Positions 11,091 to 22,404 of a stretch of DNA of 64,000 nucleotides are shown here, piece by piece. Numbering within the stretch: position 1 is the stretch's first letter; each line of letters begins with the position of its first letter. Source of the stretch: Zizania palustris. Lineage: Eukaryota; Streptophyta; Magnoliopsida; Poales; Poaceae. The position numbers and the translations under genes were made by a program. The notes beneath the pieces were generated by a model that did no database searches, was not told the origin of the DNA, and saw only the letters and a list, made by a program, of their open reading frames with translations. Location: positions 71,098,249 through 71,162,248 of the forward strand of contig JAAALK010000285.1 of the NCBI GenBank assembly GCA_019279435.1, read 5' to 3'.

Positions 11091-12560
11091 TCAACGGTGC
11101 GAAAGCGACTCCCAGAGGTCCGTACACCGGCGGCGGGCGAACCCGACGCGACCGGCGTCCACATCGTACACCACCTCGAACCCCTGCTGCTGGAAGTTGC
11201 CCAGCGTGCCGGCGGGCCCAACCGCCATCGTCGTCGTCCCCGCCGCCGTTCATCAGCATCAGGCACCCCACGGCCCGCCCATCCTGGCTCTTGAACCCCA
11301 TGAAGTAGTTCCTCCGCGGCAGCGCCACCGTCGCGTTGCCTCGGAAGTGGAGCGCCAGTGGAGGCACGGCACGGTTCGCGGCCCGGTCCGACGGGGAGTA
11401 GTGGTAGCAGGGGGCGAGGCCGGTCTGGGCTTCCGCGTCCTCGGCGCGCGTGAACCGCGCCGTGGCCATCGCGCGCGCGAACTCCTCGGCGACCCGCGCG
11501 AACGTGTCACTCGGCAGCATGGTGAAGGTTGTGCCGGAGTCCACCACCATCCCGCCGTTGCCGGCGCGGTCCACGTACTCGAGTTCGGGCCGGGCCTTGA
11601 TCCTCGTCTCGCCTACCGAGACAGCTTCGAGCGCCACCAAGTAGAAGTATGGGTGCTTCGGGTTGGGAAGCAGCGGCGTGTACACGAAGTCCGTCTCGGA
11701 GGGGCCGATCGCGGCGGTGTCCGGGATGCGGCAAGGATCAGTGGGCTGGGCCGGATAAGCCGGTCGGCGCGGAAGGAGTGGGCAACAAGGCAGTACGAGA
11801 ACCTGCCGGAGAGCGACGGGGCGAGCTGGGCCGGGAGCGAGAGCGGACCGCGCCCAAACCCGGCCACCCCGACGGGCTCGGCGAGCGCCGTGTGCGCGCA
11901 GGCGAAGGTGAAGTTCTCCACGGCCATGGACGCGGCCAACCCGACGCGGCCACGCCTCAGGTGCGCGATCAGGCTGCCGTCCCCGTACGCGTAGTACAGC
12001 GGCGGACACGCGTGCGACGCGCACGAGTCGGTTTCGATCGCGTCCAGCGGGCACCGCGCCGCGGCGCAGAGGTCGGAAGTGGGCTCTGAGGAGTGCGCGG
12101 CGGAGCAGAGCGAAGACGCGCAGGAGATGCGGCGTGAGTCGATCGGCGGGGCGAGCGGGCCGGAGTGCTTACCGGCCGTGGGCTTGCCCTCGCAGAGCAT
12201 GCAAGTGAAGGGGGCACAGGGGAACCAGACGAGGTCGCTGCCGGTGTCGAGGAAGAGGGACACGGAGCTGGCCATGGAAGGCGGGCCCACAGACAGCGAA
12301 AGCGTGTAGTCGCTCCCAGGCGCGAGCGGCAGCGACAGCTGGCGGTGACGGGGAGGAGGCACGCGGCGCGTGCTGTGGCGGCCGCGGCGGCGCTGGTGTC
12401 GTGCAGCCGAACGGAGGGAGGAGGAGCGGAGGAGGCGGTGGATGGAGGTGTCATTGCTTGGGCGGAGCGAGGCGAGCGTGTTGGTCAGCGGGAGCAGCAG
12501 CCCGCTGCACTGCTGCAGCGAGGAGGAGACGAGGAGGAGAAGCAAGCAGAGGAGGCGCAT
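11091..12560 (-). pseudogene. Nepenthesin-type aspartic protease with two compensating frameshifts
   Basis: Member of the A1 pepsin-like family, plant nepenthesin type; such enzymes cleave proteins in the secretory pathway, wall or vacuole. The start at 12560 is preferred because it opens a clear signal peptide (Leu-rich core, residues 3-10); an upstream in-frame ATG at 12629 would bury it. The first catalytic motif, DTGS, is at residues 105-108, followed by a Cys-rich insert (about 115-125) typical of nepenthesins. The second motif, DSGT, is at about 11530-11545. The reading frame shifts at about 11730 (one base missing) and back at about 11220 (one base extra). The final stop (11091-11093) is therefore in the starting frame and total length fits 489 residues. 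Intronless and GC-rich, as common for grass genes. It may be a true pseudogene or an intact gene with consensus errors. Confidence 0.85.
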
Positions 12561-13333
12561 GGTGGCGCGGCGTGGCGCTTTTGCGATGGAATCCTCGGGT
12601 TTCTGGACTCGCCACCGCGCTTTTGCCATGAAATCCTGGGTTTAGAAGGGGTTTTGAAGCGCCGAACCGGCGGGGGCCGCGTAAACTGCAGGTGAGACTG
12701 GGGCGCGCTGGGTTCTGGGCGGGAGGAACGTGGGGACGGTTAAAAAAATCTGTGAATCGCGAGGGGCAATTCACCCAGGGACGCCTCGCCGCGAACCGCA
12801 TCGCGGACACGCACGCTCGGAGGCTTGGTGCCAACAGGGCAGCGCGCAGCGGCTACGTGCAGGGAGGACGCGTGGCTTTGGTCCTTTTGGAGTCACGGGA
12901 CGTCGAGTTACCGTGTGCTAGGCCGCGAGTGTGGCTGAGCGCGCGGATAGGCGTATACTGGGCCGGTTCGTCTCAAGACGAGCGGTACAAACTACAAAAG
13001 CTAGTAGCAGAGCAAGCAGGACAGGGGGACACCGGAAGCTAGCAACGGGCCTCGGAGTGAGAGCGGCACAGCTAAAATAGGAGTAGCTTTGCTTGGAAGT
13101 ACCACGAGCTGGTGATCTCTATGATTTTTACCAGGGACTGCTGGTGAATTGTGAGACGACGCGGCTGAGACTTGGAAGATTCAGGCATGCCTTATACACT
13201 GTTACTTAAAGGACAAAAATAATTTAATTCAATTTTAAGATTACATTTTTTTACTTTATACATTGAAACCGTCACAAATGAAAACATAAAAAATTGTTCT
13301 ACAATTATTTTTCATTGTAAAGATATTGGATTG
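12561..13333. other. Upstream flank of the protease gene
   Basis: GC-rich up to about 13050, then AT-rich. It should contain the promoter and 5' leader of the minus-strand protease. I could not identify a convincing TATA box. Overlapping open frames on both strands are low-complexity and appear to be GC artefacts. Confidence 0.5.
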
Positions 13334-13827
13334 TGTTGGCGTAAAAGATTACGCTAACAGGTTTCTGTAGAAGAGAAACTAACAAACGAAGTGTTTGCGA
13401 AGAGAACTGTTCTAAGCCTCCGAAAGGATAATAACTTAGAATAGTTCGAATGTGTGTATTGAATAACTTGTATTCGGTCCCTATTACAGAGTGAAATGGG
13501 GGTATTTATAGGCCCAAACATTAAGGAAAAGACCTATTTACCCTTCTATTATAACCAACATAGTGGAAACTATTCGGCTCCCTTAATAGGGCTAAAATGG
13601 TAAAAGACTAATCTAATGAGAAAGAAGATAAGTCTTTCATCTTAGCTGGCGGGAAAAGATCTTGAAAAGCCTTAGTTCGAAGATATACTTCGAACCAATG
13701 CATATCTTCGTACTTCGAACTGGGCTCCGGGTATCTTCGAAGATGATCTTCTGGGAACCTTCGAATCTGCTGTCTGCCTTTATGTTGCTTCGGCAATAAC
13801 CCCGATTGTGAGATATTTTCCCCCACA
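13334..13827 (-). mobile_element. 3' LTR of Tat element E
   Basis: 494 bp, from TGTTGGCGTAAAAG to ATTTTCCCCCACA. It is followed at 13828 by GTAGCTCCTCGAATACGC, the reverse of the polypurine tract seen in elements C and D. A minus-strand TATA box (reverse of TATTTATA) lies at about 13503-13510. The first 26 bases form the conserved terminal hairpin. Confidence 0.85.
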
Positions 13828-14152
13828 GTAGCTCCTCGAATACGCTTCTCCGTTTAACCTGTAACGTTAGGAGAGCAGTATACGGAAGGAAAAGATAACC
13901 AAACATAGGGGTTATTGGTTTTTATTTTATCTCCGAAATGCATGAAGATATGAACTTCGAATCAGTCTTAAGGTAATTGCTTTTCGAACTATCTTAGAAC
14001 CGACTCAAGAAGTTCGAAAGTCTTTTAGACTTAGAGAAAATAGCGTTAAGTTTCTGTTTCTAACGGAAACTGTAGTAAGCGTTAATCTCGGGGGAAAAGT
14101 AACGGCAGGAATGTGAAACGACATGGATTAACGGTAAAAAGTGAATCTAGGC

Positions 14153-14160
14153 TATAATAG
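14153..14160 (+). promoter_or_regulatory. TATA-like box of the antisense gene in element E
   Basis: TATAATAG, 122 bp before the ATG at 14275. Its position corresponds to the TATA boxes of the homologous genes in elements C and D. It is followed by the shared ACCGCATTC motif before the ATG. Confidence 0.5.
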
Positions 14161-14274
14161 AAGGCCTAGAAGTTACCCGGTTACCTTTTCACCGCATTCT
14201 CGCAATCAAAACTTTTTAGCCCTTTGAGTTCTTGAGCCCTAGCCTCCATTCTTCAAAGCAATCCGGCGATCGCG

Positions 14275-17200
14275 ATGGTGAAGACTAAGGGATCTGCACC
14301 TCCGTCGGCTTTGGCTCGGCAGCAGGCGGCTGCTAGCAGCAGTGGCGGCACCTTCCGGTACCAGCGGTGACATCAACTGGCGGCAGGAGGGAGAAATCCC
14401 CAAATCACTGATGACCAAGGTCTGTGCCCACCATCGACACAGTATTTGGATCAGTCTTTCCAGTTGGGGTCTTCTACCTGCAAAAGAGAGTCACTAGCAA
14501 TCGCAGCGGGAGGAAAAATCAGTAATGGAGTTATGATTCGGAAGCCCAGCAAAGAGATGATTCCAACGCCAAGACACGGAGAAGTAGTGGTATTCGACAG
14601 CCTTCTTCGAAGTGGCTTGGGCCTCCCTGCAGTGGACTTCCTGGCAGAGGTACTGGATCTGTTCCATGTAACCCTCCCTCAATTATCTCTGAATGCTAGA
14701 TTGGCTATCTTCGAATGGGCCTTGAGAGCCGAAGGGTGCGAAGGAAAGGGCAGAAATCTTCGCCGCATTGCATAGGGCACATGCCAACCAAAACCTTCGT
14801 AGGCCCGGAGGTGAAAAAATATTAGTATCCTTCGGCAGTATTAACTTTAGGCTTCGAGATGAGTACGCTCTTCAATTTCCTGCCAAGGCCATCAATGCCA
14901 GATGGTATACTGATGGATTCTAAGATGGTTCTATGCCGAAGTTGGGGCAAGCAGTCCTCTGGCCGGGCCCCTCAAAGAAATTCAATTCCGGAAGGAAGCT
15001 TTGGTGTAGCCCAACGAGGGTCAGCTCGAAGCTCGTCTTAACCTGCTTCAAAAGATTAGCGAAGGTTAAGTATGCGAGACTTGGCCGAAGAATTTCTTGG
15101 CTTGCAAATTCTCCGTGATGGCCAACTGGCCTATCGTCTTTGAAGATGACTCGGAAGGCGGTCTCCGCAAGATCAACTGACTTCGAGCCCTACAGGTAAC
15201 TTCGAAACCAACATGCATTATACATATTTACTTCGAAGAAAGACTAATTGATTTATTTTTTAGCTTCTTCAGCCCCTATTACTTCAGAGCAAATTGTAAG
15301 GGCTTCGGAGAAGATTTTGGGTGCCCCCAACTCCGACTGAAAAGAATGGAGAGTTAAATTGGTCGGGAGTGGGAGAGGTTTAACAGAGTATGGGGAATGT
15401 TGAATTGACTCCGCCCCCTATGATGACTAGGTGCCTTCGGAGAAAGGACCAAGAAGAGGATAGCTGAAGCCAGAGCTCGAGCTCCGCAAAGACTCCGGTG
15501 AAGAAGGTGGCTCGGAAGCCGAAAAATCTCGCACCTTCGAATCCTGCGCCTCGGAGCTCAAGAACCTCAATCTCCGGTTCTAAAGAAGATGAAGGTATAT
15601 ATTAGTGAGATTGATGATGAAGATGCAGCTCAACAAAATATTCACATTGAAGATACTGCAGTATGCCGGAGCCTCGAGCTAATATTGAAGAAGTGAGAGC
15701 TCCGGATGCTCAAGAAGAAGAGCAAATCGAAGCCCCTATGGGCCGAAGATTGAAGTTGAAGTTACAACTTCAGTAGTGGATGAAGAGAGGACTGCCCATG
15801 GAGATACTCCGGCAGCCGAAATTTTAACTGTGGATTCAGACGAAGACCTCACCTTCGATCCTCCGAGCAGTCCGGTGCTCGAATGCCCCCAGAATGTCGA
15901 AGGTAAACTTTGCATAATTCTTTTTATTATTTTCTGCAAAATTATACAATGTATACTACTTTTGCTTTCGCAGAGCCTCCTTCGGAAGAAGTACATTGAA
16001 GGACACAATTCAAAGGCCTTCGACAACTCGGAGCCGCACCCGGAGGTCACTCAACAGGGGCCTGGAAGTGGGTTAAAAGACACATAGAGCCTCTCCCTAC
16101 TCAAGGATCAACTTCGTTTGAGTCAACAGATGAAAGTGAATCAACTGAGGGGGGGCCATCTTCCGAAGTTCCAAGGACCTCAGGAGAACGCTCCGGACCT
16201 TCGTCAAGCAGGGATGACCAAAAGGCTTCGGCAATGCTCCCTCTTTTGACTCCTTTTTTGGAGCCAACTGGGCTTCGGACTCTGCTCAAACCTTTAGGTC
16301 GAGTGAGTCGCGAAGTCGGGGAGACAGAGCTGGTAGCAAAATTAAGCAGGGCGAAGAGTTCGGAGCTTAACGTTGCCTTGGAACGAGCGCCTACCAGGTA
16401 CGGAGCATCTTCGAGCCAATATCTTTAGCGAATTATATTGGGTTCGGAGTACATCTTCGAACCAGCAGCAAATTATACATGAATAATTTCTTACTTTAGT
16501 TTTTTCTTTTCTCAGCAAGCAGTCTTGGCCCGCGCTGCAACTTTATCAAGCGAGAATGAAATTGCTCAGCTTCGGGAAGAAAATGAAGCTCTTAAACGCA
16601 ACTTATCTTTCTCCGAAGCTAGAGTACTTCAAAGGATAATGTGATTTCAACGGAGCGTAGGGCCAGACAGGGCTTGGAGGTGCTAATAAGGAGCTCGAAG
16701 CAGAAAGAATCGTGCTTCGTGCTGAAATTGAAAAGATGCGGTTGGAGCATGCTATGCTGGGTCCGAACTTGTAAGGCTCCAAGAGGAAGCTAGCCAACTC
16801 CTAAACCAGAAGAATATTTTAACTACGGAGAATGCTAGGATTTCCGGAGTTTTGGCAGAAACGACTTCGAGCAAGGATGCACTGATTGAAGAAAAGCTTA
16901 AGTCGGAAGGTAGCTACGGATCATCGAACAGATGCTAGGTGTTCTAGAGTACTTCGGTACTACTGGATCACTTCCTTCGGATGACAACGTGACTCTGCTG
17001 CGCCGGTTAAAAAGGATCCAAGGAGCAGCGAAGCAAATGAAGACGGCAGGCATTCGTTATGGAGAACTCTCCGGACAAGTGTCTGCCCTCGGACTACTCG
17101 TTACTACGAGGATTTGGGCCGAACAATCACTCCGAGCGTAGAAGGCTCCATTACCTTCGACGACGAGCGGCTTTTGAATCCTTCCGAAGGTGTGACTGCC

Positions 17201-17885
17201 GCCTGGCGAGCCTTTTAAACCTCATGGAGAGCCGAAGGTCGTTCCGCGATCAAGGCTTGGATCGATGAAGGCCAACGCCAGAAGTTCGGAACCAAGCTTC
17301 GAGCAGTCAGCCTCCTCCGAACCCGCAGGTTTAGGAATCATTTAGGATTTTTGATTATGTAAAGCTTTATGCTTGTAAACATTTTATCAATGAAAATCTT
17401 GTTTGTTATATTTTAGGCTTTGCCCTTATGGAAGATATCGAAGTGTTAGAACTTAACGACGAACTTCGTTCATTATGGAATACCTTCGAACTTCTAAAGA
17501 CTTACAACGTCCTCGATTTCTAATTCCGAGATGACTCTGGCGTAATGCGCCCGAAGTAATCAAAGATGTATTGTCTATATTAAAGAGGAGAGAAAGAGGT
17601 TAACACAACACCTCGTCTTCTGAAGACACTATTTGGTCTGAAGACGAAGGTGAAGCTCGAAATAAAAGATCTGAAGATCTTAGAAGCTAGGAAAGAAGCC
17701 CCGAACGGCTTCGAACTTGGGCCGAGCTTCAACAAGAGCAGAAGGATTTTAGAGCTTCGAAGGGGAGGAAGAGAGTTAAACGTAAAGTTCTTAGAACTTC
17801 CGATGTTGGAACTAGTCGTTCCCCCCTAGCTCTCGGGCCGAAGAGGTCTCCGATTCCTCTTGGTATAGATACCAATTTTTCATAG
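14275..17885 (+). pseudogene. Antisense gene of Tat element E (degraded)
   Basis: Homologue of the spliced gene at 40215-43946, found between 3' LTR and integrase on the strand opposite to gag-pol. Recognisable parts: the ATG and Ala-rich leader at 14275; the GEVVVFDS...GLGLPAVDFLAEVLDL domain at about 14580-14720; the RFYAEVG-like and MRDLAEEFLGL-like stretches to about 15115; the acidic region at about 15560-16430; the coiled coil at about 16510-16930; the YGELSGQVSALGLL block near 17057; and the NPQ exon end at about 17332. An intron-like gap then ends TTTTAG at 17416, and the last exon (17417-17885) begins MEDIEVLE-like and ends in the same TNFS-stop as element C. Numerous stops and frameshifts make it non-functional as read. 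Confidence 0.8.
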
Positions 17886-18309
17886 TGTAATCTGTAAACA
17901 TATTTATTTCAATAATGAATGCGATTTAAAATTGTCTCCATATTTACTAGCCCCTCTTGGGTATAAGCAACTTCGAAATGTATTCAAAGATGGTTATGCG
18001 CAAAGAAAAAACTTCGGAATACAATTTTTGGGGGTTCGGAGCCCCTGTCATTTAAAGATCTTTTAAAATCTTATGAAATGTCTTCGACTATTTGTAGTCA
18101 GAAGAATGGTAATTTAGTACCTTTGTTTATGAAAGAAATCAGTTGAGATAACTTTTAGGACACTTTAGTGTCTTAAAAAATTTGTCACTTTGGACTATGT
18201 TAACAGACATTCGAAGCTCATGGCTCAATGTTGTTTGCTTAGCCACCTTCGGCTTATTTTTGCGATCTCTGACGAACCAATGGTTCGGAGTTTGCAATGG
18301 TCTCTTTGG

Positions 18310-18540
18310 ACTCTTTTACGGATGTCCAGCCAATGGCTTGGACTCCGTATAATTGGCCACCTTCGGCTCTTTTTGCAGAAGTCTACCAGCCAATGGCTTG
18401 GACTTCGCAGATTTTGGCCACCTTCGGCTCTTTTTACGGAAGTCTATCAGCAATGGCTTGGACTCCGTAGGTTTTGGCCACCTTCGGCTCTTTTTACGGA
18501 AGTCTACCAGCCAATGGCTTGGACTCCGTAGGGTGGTTTT
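18310..18540. repeat. Tandem repeat of about 60 bp, four degenerate copies
   Basis: Units containing CAATGGCTTGGACT and GGCCACCTTCGGCTCTTTTT recur at 18331, 18391, 18451 and 18512. The array lies between the antisense gene and integrase, the same place as the 118-bp array in element C. It shares with that array the GGCCACC-T-CGGCTCTTTT core. Variable tandem repeats in the 3' region are known for Tat-lineage elements. Confidence 0.85.
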
Positions 18541-18790
18541 GGGCTCTTTTACGGATGCCTACAAGACGGTGGCCTGGGCTCGGATTATGTCAGCCCCCCA
18601 CGTCGGAGGCTTCGAACTTATGGGTTCGAAGTCCGAAAATACAACCCAACTTAATGACACTTCCCTCTCGGTCGACCCCGCGGTTCCAGTGCGTCCACTT
18701 GGAAGCTGGAAGTCTATGAGGGAAGGCAACTATTAGGGTCATATGCTTTATTAATTTAGAAGATGATTACAAGCGAATTACAAGGAGCCC

Positions 18791-19391
18791 TTATGCGAAG
18801 TATCGCTTTAGGTGCTCCGCATGCCAAGTATGTGCTAATCTCACCTTCTAATTAGCTATTTAAATGAACCAGGGCACCCTGACGCGGACAATTAGGTATG
18901 GACCTTCCAATTTATTGCCTAACTTCCCTGGTGCTATAATGCTTCGTAGAACAAGATGACCCGTCTTAGTTCATTGAGCTTAACCTTCGGGTCATACCAA
19001 GCCTTCGTCTGCTGAAGATATTTTGATAAATTAGCTACAGCCGAAGTCTCGTTTCTTCTGATAAATCTAACGAAGCTTGTCTTTCTTCTTCGATGTCCGT
19101 TCGGTGCTGCGAAATGATCCCCCTTTGAGCTCCGTTGGAGTCATAGCTTCATCTCCGAATAGTAGTCTGAACGGAGTAAAACCTGTGGACCTTGTTTCGT
19201 AGTCCGAATGGACCACAGAATCTTCGAAAGCTCTTCGGTCCACAGTCCTTTGCTAATCCTACTATTCTTCGATTTAGCCCTGATAAAATATTTCCATTGG
19301 CTCTTCTACGGCTCCATCGACTGAGGATGCCTCACTGCAGCAAAACATAGCTGAATGCCTAGGTCTTCGCAAAACTTCCTGAAGGGTTCTC
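18791..19391 (-). pseudogene. C-terminal part of Tat integrase (element E)
   Basis: On the minus strand the translation parallels the integrase of element C: an LCFAAVRHPQS-like catalytic-core stretch near 19330-19370, KGLWxEELxKILWSIRTT at about 19210-19270, and an AWYDPKVKL block at about 18970-19010. A stop codon aligned with the C stop is at 18791-18793. Several stops and frameshifts interrupt it. The N-terminal half of integrase is lost in the gap. Integrase inserts the element cDNA into chromosomes; this copy cannot be functional. Confidence 0.75.
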
Positions 19392-19491
19392 NNNNNNNNN
19401 NNNNNNNNNNNNNNNNNNNNNNNNNNNNNNNNNNNNNNNNNNNNNNNNNNNNNNNNNNNNNNNNNNNNNNNNNNNNNNNNNNNNNNNNNNN
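19392..19491. other. Assembly gap of exactly 100 N
   Basis: One hundred Ns, the usual placeholder for a gap of unknown size. It joins two unrelated retroelements: integrase of Tat element E on the left and gag of Tekay-like element H on the right. Confidence 0.99.
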
Positions 19492-19681
19492 GCATTTGGG
19501 TGAGGAGGGCAGTGATCAACTGGTTTTGATTCGCCATCATTTCCGCCAAGGTGGGGTGGTTGGCGGATGGCGACCCAGTCTGCCGTGGGCCCGTTGCACC
19601 CCAGTTGGGCACAACGCCTTCGGGCAAGCCGTGGCTTCCTCCTTCTCCATTGTTGGAGCCGGTGTTCTGGTTGTCGGCCAT
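19492..19681 (-). CDS. Gag N-terminus of Gypsy element H (partial)
   Basis: Begins MADNQN at 19681 and contains HPTLAEMMANQNQLITALL, the Gln/Asn-rich opening typical of gag in grass Tekay-type Gypsy elements. Gag would form the nucleoprotein core of the virus-like particle. An in-frame ATG upstream at 19729 exists, but the MADNQ start fits the family better. The frame enters the N run at 19491, so only about 63 residues are visible. Confidence 0.65.
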
Positions 19682-19891
19682 CTTCTGAACATAAGATGTT
19701 AACCATGAGATAAAAAGATGGTGATACAAACATTTTAATCAAAAGGGGCCGCTGAGGCTCATATATATATATCTCAAGTGGTATAAAAAGTTCGTTACAA
19801 TCATGCTCTTATTTTATTCTACCTACAACCCAACTCGTTGTAGATAGCACCACATACATAAAATTATTAGTCAAACAACGGTAATTAGCGC

Positions 19892-20331
19892 CTACTCGCC
19901 ACTAGAGGCGGTCTCTGTGCTCTCGGAACCACGAGTACGCGGATCCCGAGGGATGGTGGGCTCGAGAAAGTTCTCGATGATTAGGTCGAAGATGAGGCCG
20001 GGGCGTGGTGTAGGGGCGCTGGCGGTGGATGGTCCGGTGGTGGAGGGGTGTGGCGGGATCCTCTTAGGGCGAGGGGCAGGCTCACAGATGGGCTTCCTCT
20101 TCCTCGGGAGGAGGCGAACCATCTCCGCGATGTCCTTCTGCAGCTGCATGATCTTCCACTGCAGCTCGCCATTCTGTTGGATCAAGTTCTTTGCCTCCTC
20201 ACGAAGAAACTCAACCGCTTCATGGTGCTCATCGGCGTCGAGAACCGCCTTAGTATGGAGGTCGTCCATGGCCTGAAGAAGACGCGACTCCCGGGCCATG
20301 ACCGGATCACGAACGGAGTGAACTCCGATGT
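19892..20331 (-). pseudogene. C-terminal part of the leader ORF of Gypsy element H
   Basis: Open frame from the Sirevirus insertion site to a stop at 19892. From MARESRLL (20299) it reads as a charged helix with heptad-like spacing (LREEAKNLIQQNGELQ, then WKIMQLQKDIAEMVRLL), probably a coiled coil. A Pro-rich, basic tail follows (RKRKP and PPHPSTTGP) and an acidic Ser/Thr end. The frame continues without a shift across the insertion into 31052-31399 when one TSD copy is ignored. Such leader proteins of unknown function precede gag in several grass Gypsy families. Confidence 0.6.
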
Positions 20332-22340
20332 TGAGAAACCAAGGGTTGGTTTCGAAGTGTGATGAGTGATTGACAGAGTTTATCCTCTGGTTCGAAGGGG
20401 TACCTCCGAAGGGGTTCGGAGGTTGTACCTCCGAAGGTGTTCGGAGGCTGTTTCACCGAAGGGTTTGGTGGTTTGGTTGCTGCAGCTGTTGCAGCGGAGT
20501 GTGCCTGTCGGAGGAGTCTGACAGTACACGATGACTGGGTTTGTACCGAAGGTCTCGGTACTTTGGGCGGTACACCGGAGTGTGTGCTGAAGGTTGCTAA
20601 CCCGGAGAGGTCTCCGGAGTACTGGATACACTTGTCTGCTTGTCTGTGGTGCGCAGGGGATTGCGGAGGCGATGGACAGGTTCGTACCAGGTGACCCTGG
20701 GTCAAGCGGGAGGCTTGATGCGAGGGGAGCAGGGAGCTCCGTCACGGTGGCTGCGAAGGGATCGAGGTCGGTCCTCGGGTCGAGGTGCACCAGGAGAAGG
20801 CAGTAAGTGCGGAGCGTGGCTCCGGGTGAAGGTACTCCGAGACAAAGTTCTCGGAGGCGAGGCACTTCGAAGGGTACTCCGGACGGAGTGACTTCGGAGT
20901 TTGGTGGATCAAGTCCTCAACAGAGGCAAGGCGTTCGAAGTGTGCTCCGGAGGGAGACACTCGAAGGTACCCGACGAAGGTCTCAGAAGTCAAGGTGCAT
21001 CGAAGGCATGGTCTGGGTGAGGCTCATCGAGGAGTGTGTTCGGAGAGAGACACTACGACGAAGTGCTCATGGAATGCTTCGTGCGGAGACCTTGGACGAA
21101 GGAGGGACTTCGAAGGGTGATACTCCGAAGGAGGGCTTCGGAGTGACGCAGGCTTCGGAGCGAGGCTAGCTCCGGAGCGAGGTTGACTTGTGGTGCTTCG
21201 GCCATGCATGGCTTCGGTACACGGACTGATGGAGTTCGAGCTGGTAGTAGTTGCGAAGCCGTGGTGGTCCACTCCGGAGGTGTTGGTGCGAAGGCCCAAG
21301 GGCTTTGACGGCTTCGGCTCAAAACCGTCATTGTATCGGAGGCTGACTTCGGTGAAGCGAAGGCCGTCAGGCTCAAGGCTTCTCACCGAAGCTACCGCAC
21401 CCCTCGCGTGCGAAGGGAGGCTCCAGAAAGGTCAAAGACTGCAAAGGCTGACATTGTCCGCTCTGCAAAAAGCTGACGCTGTCCCCTCTGCAAAGCTGAC
21501 AGAGAAGCCTCCAGAATAAAGTTGACTACCTTTTGTAGCCCTCCGTTCTGTAGAGACAAAACTGGTGTAAACCCTAGGGGTAAAGTAGTCAATTCACTTG
21601 GGTGAATAGTGGCTATAAATATGGGGGCTGGGTTGGTAACATTTAACAATTTGAGCATTTACTGTTGAGCTCCTGTACTAGCCACCACACTTTGTATTCA
21701 TCCTGAGTTCATTTATTGTGTTCCTTGTTCAAGCAGCGAAGCCCTGCTTCTGTGTTCATTTATTCTGCTTGAGCTTGTTTGCATACCTCGCTAGTTGTAG
21801 TGCACCGAAGCCTGTCTAGGCGAAGTGTGTTGTGCGAAGTGTGCTTTTCAGTGTGCGTTCGCTCTGTGTAACAGGAGGCTAGACCTCGCTGCTTACTAGC
21901 GAAGCCCTGATCGAAGCCCGTGTTTCTTATCATGTCTAAGCCCCTAGCGAAGTCTGTTAGTGTGCGTTTAGACCTTCAGTGTACGAAGCCCAGCACCAGT
22001 TGCTGTCGCTGAGTACTTGGTCGAAGTCCTCAGAGGGTAGTCCACTCGTGCGAAGGGTGAAGTGCGAAGCCTGCTCGAAGCACCCTGTGTGCGGAGCCTT
22101 CAGTGACTTAGCAGAGTTGGTTTTTCGGGTTTGTGAGTGGAGCGAAGTCTTCTTGGCTTCGAACTTTTGCTCCTTGCGAAGCTTGTGTTCGGAGCCGTCA
22201 AATACCTCCGAACCTGAACTTCGAAGGGTGTGTTCGAAGCCTGTTCTGTAGGAGACTGAATTAAAACAGAAGGCAATTTTTAGCCCGAAATTTTAAAAGC
22301 TCCCATTCACCCCCCTCTGGTCGCCGTTTCCGGTCCAACA
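20332..22340 (+). mobile_element. 5' LTR of the Sirevirus
   Basis: TG...CA ends. It contains two adjacent hairpins with CCTCCGAA/TTCGGAGG arms (20403-20422 and 20428-20447), a TATA box at 21614-21621 and many CTTCG/CGAAG palindromes. It is followed directly by A, T and the PBS. Confidence 0.95.
21614..21621 (+). promoter_or_regulatory. TATA box of the Sirevirus 5' LTR
   Basis: TATAAATA in the 5' LTR, about 725 bp before the LTR end. It is conserved in the 3' LTR near 30325 and in the fragment and solo copies in this window. It is the likely start of the genomic transcript. Confidence 0.6.
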
Positions 22341-22342
22341 AT

Positions 22343-22354
22343 TGGTATCAGAGC
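22343..22354 (+). other. Primer-binding site of the Sirevirus (initiator-Met tRNA type)
   Basis: TGGTATCAGAGC begins two bases after the 5' LTR. It is the standard complement to the 3' end of plant initiator methionine tRNA used by Copia elements to start minus-strand cDNA. Confidence 0.9.
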
Positions 22355-22404
22355 GGGTTAAGATCACCAGTTGACCTTAACCGGTTTTGTGATCTGTTGG
22401 CGAC

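Larger units (their letters stand above)
13334..19391 (-). mobile_element. Tat-lineage Gypsy element E, degraded and truncated at the assembly gap
   Basis: Order from left: 3' LTR (13334-13827), spacer, antisense gene (14275-17885), tandem repeats (about 18310-18540), C-terminal integrase remnant on the minus strand (18791-19391). This is the same order as in element C. Everything upstream of mid-integrase (gag, protease, RT, RNase H, 5' LTR) is missing at the N run. Many frameshifts and stops mark it as older than C. The left flank is GATTG; no matching duplication can be seen because the other end is absent. Confidence 0.85.

Noticed and set aside
11197..11994. 265-codon open frame opposite the aspartic protease
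   Set aside because: GC-driven shadow; the minus strand carries the conserved DTGS and DSGT protease motifs.
22343..22354. tRNA-like match
   Set aside because: Only the 12-base primer-binding complement to initiator-Met tRNA; no tRNA gene fold. The same holds for 31523-31534 and 37077-37094.
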